A program made the translations under genes and the position numbers. This document shows, piece by piece, positions 5,518-10,078 of a DNA stretch of 10,078 nucleotides (its first letter is position 1; each line of letters opens with the position of its first letter). Location of the stretch: positions 1 to 10,078 of the forward strand of contig CAIRWP010000025.1 in the NCBI GenBank assembly GCA_903882335.1, read 5' to 3'. The stretch comes from an uncultured Opitutia bacterium. GTDB lineage: Bacteria; Verrucomicrobiota; Verrucomicrobiia; Opitutales; UBA953. Below the pieces are notes generated by a model. That model was given only the letters and a program-made list of their open reading frames with translations, was not told the origin of the DNA and did no database searches.

Positions 5518-7163
5518 ACGTCCTTCGCCTCTGCCTGCTGGCCCTCGCGGCCCCGCTCCTCCCCGCCGCGGAGGTGAAACGACCCAACATCCTCTTCTTC
5601 TTCGCCGACGACTGGGGTCGCTTCGCCCGCATCTACGCTGAGGCTGACGGACGAGGCGGGATCAACGACGTCGTCCGTACCCCGCACTTCGACCAGCTCG
5701 CCCGCCAAGGCGTGCTCTTCCGCAACGCGCACGTCAACGCGCCCTCCTGCACGCCTTGTCGCAGTTCGCTGCTCTCCGGTCAGTACTTCTGGCGGACTGG
5801 CCGCGGCGCCATCCTGCAGGGCGCCGTCTGGGATGCCTCCATCCCCTCCTACCCGCTCCTGCTGCGCGAGGCCGGCTATCACCTCGGAAAATCCTACAAG
5901 GTCTGGAGCCCCGGCTCCCCGGGCGACGCCCCGTACGGGGGCCAAACCCACGCTTTCGAGAAGGCAGGTCGACAGTTTAACAACTTCTCCGAGAACGTGA
6001 CCGAGATGGTGGCCAAGGGCGCCACGATTGAAGCGGCGCGCGAACAGTTGCTCGACGAGGTCCGCCAGAACTTCCGCGCGATGCTCGCCGCCCGCCAAGC
6101 GGGGAAACCCTTCGCCTACTGGTTCGGCCCCACCAACGTCCACCGCGCATGGGTCCAAGGCAGCGGCCAAAAACTCTGGGGCATCGATCCCAACGAACTC
6201 AAAGGCAAGATGCCACCCTTCCTCCCCGACGTACCGATCGTCCGCGAGGATCTGGCCGACTACTTGGGTGAGGTCCAGGCCTGGGACGCCGCCATCGGCG
6301 CCATCCTCGCCGAACTGGACCGCACGGGCGAACGCCAGAACACGCTGATCGTCGTCAGCGGCGACCACGGCGCCCCGGGTTTCCCGCACGGCAAGTGCAA
6401 CCTCTACGGATTCGGTACGGGCGTGGCGCTCGCCATCACCGGCCCGGGCGTCCAAGGCGGCCGGGTAGTCGACGACTTCGTCAATCTGCCCGACCTCGCG
6501 CCGACCTTCCTCGAGGCCGGCGGGCTCAAGCCGCCGGCAGTCATGACGGGCAGGTCGCTTTGGCCGGTACTACGCTCCGACCGCAGCGGACTCGTCGACC
6601 CCACCCGCACCTATGTGATCACCGGGCGCGAACGGCACGTCGAGGTGGCCCGCCCGGATTACTCGCCCTACCCGCAGCGCGCGCTGCGTACCAAGGACCA
6701 TGTGATGATCGTCAACTTCCACCCGGAGCGCTGGCCGCTGGGCGATCATTATCGCCTCGACCGCGCCGACGAACCCTCCTTTGCCGAAATCGCGCGGACG
6801 ACCTTCGTGACGATCCCCGACGACGACGCCGGCCCGACCAAGGCCTGGTTCGTCGGCGCGCGCAAGACGGACGAGTGGTCCGCGCTCTTCACGCAATGCT
6901 ATGGCCGTCGGCCGATGTTCGAACTCTACGACCTCGGCAAGGATCCGCACGAGATGAAGAACGTCGCCGAAGACTCCGCCTACGCCGCAGTTCGCACGCA
7001 GCTCACCGAACAGCTCTTCGCCGAGCTGCGGTCATCGGGCGATCCGCGGATGGTCGACGAGGGCAAGTATTTCGAGACCCCGCCTCTCGCGGGCCCGTTG
7101 CCCGGACAAGAAAACATGCGGCTCCCGGGCGGCCTGCCGGTCAAAAAGACCAAGAAAAAATAA
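5514..7163 (+). CDS. Exported sulfatase (S1 type, CTPCR active site, Asp-His metal pair), second of the pair
   Basis: This 549-residue type I sulfatase starts inside the stop of the previous gene (ATGA, 5514-5517), which implies translational coupling. A signal peptide (about 1-19, ending PAAE) leads into KRPNILFFFADDWG with metal ligands Asp32-Asp33. The active site is CTPCR (79-83): Cys79 fits the C-x-P-x-R formylglycine rule, and Cys82 replaces the more common Ser, which still suits maturation by an anaerobic or aerobic maturase. The second metal motif is SGDHG (Asp284-His285) where the neighbour has SDNG. Lys126, His210 and Lys294 are likely sulfate-binding residues. FELYDLGKDPHEMKNVA (469-485) is the usual C-terminal signature. 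The protein ends in a Lys-rich tail (KKTKKK, 544-549). The shared architecture with sulfatase 1 suggests paralogues with different substrates or regiochemistry. The substrate cannot be read from the sequence. Confidence 0.95.
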   Translation: MNVLRLCLLALAAPLLPAAEVKRPNILFFFADDWGRFARIYAEADGRGGINDVVRTPHFDQLARQGVLFRNAHVNAPSCTPCRSSLLSGQYFWRTGRGAILQGAVWDASIPSYPLLLREAGYHLGKSYKVWSPGSPGDAPYGGQTHAFEKAGRQFNNFSENVTEMVAKGATIEAAREQLLDEVRQNFRAMLAARQAGKPFAYWFGPTNVHRAWVQGSGQKLWGIDPNELKGKMPPFLPDVPIVREDLADYLGEVQAWDAAIGAILAELDRTGERQNTLIVVSGDHGAPGFPHGKCNLYGFGTGVALAITGPGVQGGRVVDDFVNLPDLAPTFLEAGGLKPPAVMTGRSLWPVLRSDRSGLVDPTRTYVITGRERHVEVARPDYSPYPQRALRTKDHVMIVNFHPERWPLGDHYRLDRADEPSFAEIARTTFVTIPDDDAGPTKAWFVGARKTDEWSALFTQCYGRRPMFELYDLGKDPHEMKNVAEDSAYAAVRTQLTEQLFAELRSSGDPRMVDEGKYFETPPLAGPLPGQENMRLPGGLPVKKTKKK

Positions 7164-7299
7164 GGTCGGCGGGGCCGATTGAATGCCCTGATCGTTAGAC
7201 GCTTATACACGTCCTCTCCGGCGGCATTAGGACGACTGTTATCCTATAAGACAAATACACGACGCTCGCCGCCCGCGGGCAGAGGCCATTGTTTGGGGC

Positions 7300-7788
7300 A
7301 TGGAAAGTCTCCGCACCTTCTGGACAGACCATCGGCTGGGTTTGCTCTATGGCGCCCTGTGGGCCTTTGCGCCGATGATCATCCGTGAGCAGATCCCCCT
7401 TTTCAATTACGACAACGGTCCGGACGATTTCAAGCGGCTGCCGATGCAATGGGGAGGGTGCTTCGTCATGCTGGTCGCCAGCCTGCTGACCGGTGTCGCG
7501 GTGACCTGGCTCTTGCGTCGCCTCCTGAAAGGCAGTGGTGCCATGAAACTGTTTTTGTGGAGCCCCTTGGCGCTGCTCATAGGCACCACGCTATTCGGCT
7601 TCCTCTTCGCGCAGTTTGGCTGGCTCATGCTTGATCTGACGGAGCCCTACGGCCAGCTGACGCTGGCCTGCATGTGGCTACACCCCTTGCTTTCGTTCGG
7701 CTCGTTCGCCGCCGTTTTCCTGATTCCGCTGGCTGGCCTCACCACCTGGGACCTCTGGAGGCGCGTCAACTGTTCGTCCGCGCTCTAA
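7300..7788 (+). CDS. Small integral membrane protein of unknown function
   Basis: I do not recognise this 162-residue protein. It has three clear hydrophobic segments (about 52-72, 83-107 and 120-147) and a weaker one near 13-29, so three or four membrane helices. Basic residues at 73-77 (RRLLK) and 154-155 (RR) would sit on the cytoplasmic side by the positive-inside rule. Between the first two segments is a polar loop (NYDNGPDDFKR, 36-46). There is no signal peptide and no known motif. The start follows TTTGGGGC, with at best a weak GGGG ribosome site. A 136-base gap separates it from sulfatase 2; the sequence TATAAG at 7245-7250 could be a -10 box but has no matching -35, and a 10-bp palindrome GCCCGCGGGC lies at 7271-7280. 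Its base composition is softer than the sulfatases'. Continuous hydrophobic segments in one frame make a real gene likely. Confidence 0.65.
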   Translation: MESLRTFWTDHRLGLLYGALWAFAPMIIREQIPLFNYDNGPDDFKRLPMQWGGCFVMLVASLLTGVAVTWLLRRLLKGSGAMKLFLWSPLALLIGTTLFGFLFAQFGWLMLDLTEPYGQLTLACMWLHPLLSFGSFAAVFLIPLAGLTTWDLWRRVNCSSAL

Positions 7789-8111
7789 AGCAAACCGCAA
7801 TAACCTCTCCCCCAACCTCGACCGGCTCGGGGCCAGCCTAGGATTGCACGGGGGCGGCGGCACCTTCGCGATCCTGCAAGGCCTTGGCGGCACGGAAGGC
7901 GGAAGCGATAATCGCACGGAACTTGCCTGCTTCAGGCGCATCAAGGCTTGGCCGATTCATCCTATCGGCGACCCGCGGATTGACCCCGAGCCAATGAATT
8001 TCGAGCTCCCTCCCTGCACGCAGGCTGCAAGCAAGGTGGGTGGGTTGATTTGAGCGAAAAAGGGCACGACCTCCGCTTGTCTTTCGGGGGGGGAGAGCTT
8101 TACCGTTCGCC
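7789..8111. other. Spacer between the membrane protein and the M42 peptidase
   Basis: There is no + strand gene here. The left half holds a possible 40-codon frame on the - strand. The right half has the overlapping inverted repeats CTGCACGCAG and GCAGGCTGC (within 8016-8030) and a run of eight G (8086-8093) that ends 18 bases before the peptidase start. I see no clear promoter or terminator. Confidence 0.6.
7838..7960 (-). CDS. Possible small protein, 40 residues, unknown
   Basis: An ATG at 7960 on the - strand opens 40 codons ending in TAG at 7838. The product would be MNRPSLDAPEAGKFRAIIAS followed by a continuing Ala/Arg/Lys-rich stretch that looks like one amphipathic helix, then a Gly-Ala-Pro tail. 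Codons are of the type used elsewhere in the window (GCC, AAG, TTC, CGT). The frame can be extended to 8119, but the added codons look non-coding and would overlap the peptidase start. It would be the only gene on the - strand. I recognise no family, and a chance frame in GC-rich DNA is quite possible. Confidence 0.3.
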   Translation of the reverse strand: MNRPSLDAPEAGKFRAIIASAFRAAKALQDREGAAAPVQS

Positions 8112-9191
8112 ATGGCCAAAAAGACCTCCGGGATTACCGACTACCCTGACTTCCTCAAGGACCTCCTGATCGCGAAGTCCCCGACGGGTCACGAGTTCGC
8201 CGCGCAGGCGGTGGTCGACCGCTACGTTGAGAAGTCGGCGGACACCTACGCGAAGGACGCCATCGGCAACCGCATCGCGACCCTCAAGGGCAACGGCGGC
8301 CCGACCTTGATGTTCGCCGGCCACATCGACGAGATCGGCCTCATCATCTCCCACGTCGACGACAAGGGCTACCTTTACTTCGAGTTCCTCGGCGGCCACG
8401 ACCAGATCATCCCCTCCGGCCGCCGTCTGCACATCCTGACCCGCGAGGGTCCGGTGCTCGGCATCACCGGCAAGCGTGCCGTGCACCTGCTCTCGCCCGA
8501 GGACCGCAAGCGCGTCCCGGAGCGTCATGACATGTGGATCGATATCGGCGTGAACAACCGGACCGACGCCCTGTCCATCGTGCGGATCGGCGACCCCGCC
8601 GTCTACGCCGACGGCCCTGAGATGCTGCGCGGCAGCATCGGCGTGGCCCGCGCGTTCGACGACAAGGCCGGTGCTTACGTCTGCATGGAGGCCTTCCGGC
8701 GCCTCGCCAAGGAGAAGTCCCTCGCCGCCACCGTGGCCTCCGTCGCCACCACGCAGGAGGAAATCGGCGTGCGCGGTGCGCAGGTCGCCGCCCAAGCCGT
8801 CAACCCTGACGTCGGCATCGCCGTCGACGTCGGCCATGCGACCGACCACCCCGACGCCGACAACCGTAAGTTCGGTCGCTTCAGCCTCTCGGGTGGTCCG
8901 ATCATCGGCCGCGGCCCGAACATCAACCCGATCGTCTTCGACCACATGGTCGAGGCCGCCGAAGAAGCCGGCATCCCCTACCAGGTCCAGGCTGAGCCTC
9001 GCCCGACGGGCACCGACGCCCGCGCCATGCAGATGGCCAACGCCGGCGTCGCCTGCGGCCTGCTCTCCATCCCCCTGCGCTACATGCACACCCCCGGCGA
9101 AGTCGTCGACCTCGCCGTCGTGGAGCAGTCCGTCCAGCTCCTCGTCACCTTCGCCCGCCGGATCAAGAAGGGGCAGAAGTATAGTTGGTGA
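8112..9191 (+). CDS. M42 family metallo-aminopeptidase (TET/FrvX type)
   Basis: This 359-residue cytoplasmic zinc or cobalt aminopeptidase belongs to the M42 family. Known members form dodecameric tetrahedral shells and trim N-terminal residues from peptides. Sequence support is AGHIDEIGL (69-77, metal ligand His71), AFDDKAG (181-187, bridging Asp), TTQEEIGVRGA (213-223, catalytic-base and metal Glu216-Glu217), AVDVGHATD (237-245, metal Asp239), EPRPTGTDA (295-303) and RYMHTP (323-328, metal His326). The length matches the family and all expected ligands are present. There is no signal peptide. The ATG follows GTTCGCC; the GGGAG upstream ends 17 bases before the ATG, too far for a normal ribosome site. 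The protein may be generally housekeeping; nothing ties it to the sulfatases except position. Which residue it prefers is not visible. Confidence 0.95.
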   Translation: MAKKTSGITDYPDFLKDLLIAKSPTGHEFAAQAVVDRYVEKSADTYAKDAIGNRIATLKGNGGPTLMFAGHIDEIGLIISHVDDKGYLYFEFLGGHDQIIPSGRRLHILTREGPVLGITGKRAVHLLSPEDRKRVPERHDMWIDIGVNNRTDALSIVRIGDPAVYADGPEMLRGSIGVARAFDDKAGAYVCMEAFRRLAKEKSLAATVASVATTQEEIGVRGAQVAAQAVNPDVGIAVDVGHATDHPDADNRKFGRFSLSGGPIIGRGPNINPIVFDHMVEAAEEAGIPYQVQAEPRPTGTDARAMQMANAGVACGLLSIPLRYMHTPGEVVDLAVVEQSVQLLVTFARRIKKGQKYSW

Positions 9192-9193
9192 TA

Positions 9194-9221
9194 GGGGTTG
9201 GCGGTTAGCGGTTAGCGGTTG
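9194..9221 (+). repeat. Four tandem heptamers of the GCGGTTA type
   Basis: GGGGTTG, GCGGTTA, GCGGTTA and GCGGTTG follow each other directly, starting three bases after the peptidase stop. Two heptamers of the same kind occur at 2872-2885 in the other repeat-rich spacer, and GGTTGGCGGTTAG is identical in both (2874-2886 and 9196-9208). Confidence 0.75.
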
Positions 9222-9254
9222 GGGAAACGAATCCCAAGCCTTACCCTTTGCCTA

Positions 9255-9274
9255 GCTGATTAATCAGCCGGCTG
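9255..9274. promoter_or_regulatory. Two overlapping palindromes upstream of the photolyase gene
   Basis: GCTGATTAATCAGC (9255-9268) is a perfect 14-bp palindrome with an AT-rich centre. It shares CAGC with a second perfect palindrome, CAGCCGGCTG (9265-9274). The site lies 75 bases before the photolyase ATG. The AT-rich one looks like a dimeric repressor or activator site. As RNA, the shared CAGC can pair either left or right but not both. A weak terminator for the M42 gene is less likely because the T-run comes 17 bases later. Confidence 0.5.
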
Positions 9275-9300
9275 GTTTGCGCCTCCGTCCTTTTCTCCAT

Positions 9301-9334
9301 CCCTAGCCCTAGCCCTCGCCCAGGCCCAAGCCCC
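9301..9334 (-). promoter_or_regulatory. CCCTAG-like hexamer tract; G-quadruplex-capable on the - strand
   Basis: Hexamers CCCTAG, CCCTAG, CCCTCG, CCCAGG, CCCAAG and then CCCC lie 15 to 48 bases before the photolyase start. On the - strand this is six G-runs separated by loops of about three bases, the usual G-quadruplex pattern. It has the same position and make-up as the tract before the EEP gene. Confidence 0.5.
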
Positions 9335-9348
9335 ATCTCCTCTCAACC

Positions 9349-10078
9349 ATGCCTTCTCCTTCCCTCGTTTGGTTCCGCCTGGACCTTCGCCTCGCCGACA
9401 ACCCGGCCCTGCAAGCGGCCATCGCGGCGGGCGGGCCGGCCATCCCGGTCTACATCCATGACCCCGCCGCCGAAGGCGCCTGGCAGCCCGGCGGAGCCTC
9501 AAACTGGTGGCTCCACCACGCCTTGGAGGACCTCGCCGCCCAGCTGACCAAGGCCGGGTCGCCGCTCGTCATCCGGAGCGGGGATTCGCTGACCGAGCTC
9601 CAGCGACTGGTGCAGGAGACCGGGGCGGAACTTGTCACTTGGAATCGCCGCCACGAGCCGCTCATCGTCGAACGCGATACCCGGGTGAAAACCTCGCTGC
9701 GCAACGCCGGGATCAAGGCCGAGTCGTTCAACGGCAACCTCCTGCACGAACCGCACCTCGTGAAGACCCTCGCCGGCAACCCCTTCCAGGTCTTCACGCC
9801 GTTCTGGAAGAACTGCCTGGCGAACCTGAAGTTCGGGATACCCCTGAAGGCCCCGAAGAAACTGCCGCCTGGCGAGAAAACCCTGAAGTCGGTGCCGGTC
9901 GCGAAGCTCGGCCTGCTCCCCAAGATCAAGTGGGACGGCGCCTTCCCCGCGAACTGGGTCCCGACCCGCGCGGGCGCCGAAAAACGCCTGCGGGACTTCG
10001 TCGCCGCCCCGGTGAAGGACTACCCCACCGACCGCGACATCCCCAAGCTCGACGGCACGTCGCGCCTCTCGCCGTACC
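9349..10078 (+). CDS. phr: Deoxyribodipyrimidine photolyase, C-terminus beyond the window
   Basis: This enzyme uses blue light and FADH- to split cyclobutane pyrimidine dimers in DNA. The visible 243 residues cover the antenna-binding alpha/beta domain and the beginning of the FAD-binding helical domain. Supporting motifs are LVWFRLDLRLADNPAL (6-21), GASNWWLHHAL (49-59), WNRRHEP (98-104, where Tyr is more usual than His102), NGNLLHEP (128-135), FQVFTPFWK (146-154) and DYPTDRDIPKLDGTSRLSPY (224-243). The last begins the FAD site, with Tyr225 and the TSRLS phosphate contacts. The full family length is about 450-500 residues, so roughly half is missing, including the Trp triad. The start is the first ATG before the WFRxDLR motif; it has no Shine-Dalgarno sequence and is preceded by TCTCAACC. 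Photolyase and cryptochrome cannot be fully separated without the rest, but this N-terminus reads as a class I CPD photolyase. Confidence 0.94.
   Translation, partial: MPSPSLVWFRLDLRLADNPALQAAIAAGGPAIPVYIHDPAAEGAWQPGGASNWWLHHALEDLAAQLTKAGSPLVIRSGDSLTELQRLVQETGAELVTWNRRHEPLIVERDTRVKTSLRNAGIKAESFNGNLLHEPHLVKTLAGNPFQVFTPFWKNCLANLKFGIPLKAPKKLPPGEKTLKSVPVAKLGLLPKIKWDGAFPANWVPTRAGAEKRLRDFVAAPVKDYPTDRDIPKLDGTSRLSPY

Noticed and set aside
5436..6455. 339-codon open frame on the - strand opposite sulfatase 2
   Set aside because: No recognisable domain, biased composition, and it covers the strongest part of a real sulfatase.
7164..7181. Terminator after sulfatase 2 (GGTCGGC ... GCCGATT)
   Set aside because: The stem is only about five firm pairs with a three-base loop and no T-run follows.
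8086..8097. Run of eight G and GGGAGAG as the M42 ribosome binding site
   Set aside because: GGAG ends 16 bases before the ATG, too far for usual pairing; it may still be a slippage-prone tract, but nothing suggests phase variation since it lies outside the reading frame.
8100..9089. 329-codon open frame on the - strand opposite the M42 peptidase
   Set aside because: His/Asp/Val/Gly-rich low-complexity product without motifs; all M42 metal ligands are in the + frame.

Overview
The window is about 10 kb of GC-rich bacterial DNA in which every well-supported gene reads on the + strand. The combination of an EKP-type Gfo/Idh/MocA oxidoreductase beside a secreted DUF1080 protein, two exported sulfatases in tandem, exported proteins cleaved near GAE/AAE, and start codons without Shine-Dalgarno sequences suggests the Planctomycetes-Verrucomicrobia group. 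Verrucomicrobiota of the Opitutae type is my best guess. This is inferred from gene content, not from a marker gene.

Layout. (1) 2-1210 is the C-terminal part of a Gfo/Idh/MocA oxidoreductase, followed after a 15-bp GC hairpin by a secreted protein with two DUF1080 domains (1281-2666). Together they fit oxidation of a sugar at C3 followed by cleavage of the 3-keto-glycoside. (2) A clear intrinsic terminator ends this unit. It is followed by about 350 bases without a gene, holding two tandem 34-bp palindromic repeats, a third inverted relative with a different stem, a 19-bp direct repeat, and a C-tract leader. (3) 3063-7163 looks like one transcription unit: an exported endonuclease/exonuclease/phosphatase (EEP) protein, then two exported sulfatases overlapping by ATGA. 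It would remove phosphate or sulfate esters outside the cytoplasm; neither the substrate nor a sulfatase-maturing enzyme is in the window. (4) 7300-7788 is an unrecognised small membrane protein. (5) 7789-8111 has no + strand gene but holds a possible 40-residue reading frame on the - strand. (6) 8112-9191 is an M42 aminopeptidase. (7) 9192-9348 is a second repeat-rich leader with GCGGTTA heptamers, an overlapping pair of palindromes and CCCTAG-like hexamers. It precedes a deoxyribodipyrimidine photolyase that runs off the right edge.

Genes (1) to (3) suit a degrader of sulfated or otherwise decorated polysaccharides. The M42 peptidase and photolyase are housekeeping genes with no obvious link to it. 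I found no CRISPR array, transposase, tRNA, rRNA or defence system. The most unusual material is in the spacers: the repeat family whose stems differ while its flanks and loop core are kept, and two leaders of similar design (heptamer, then pyrimidine tract able to form a G-quadruplex on the template strand).
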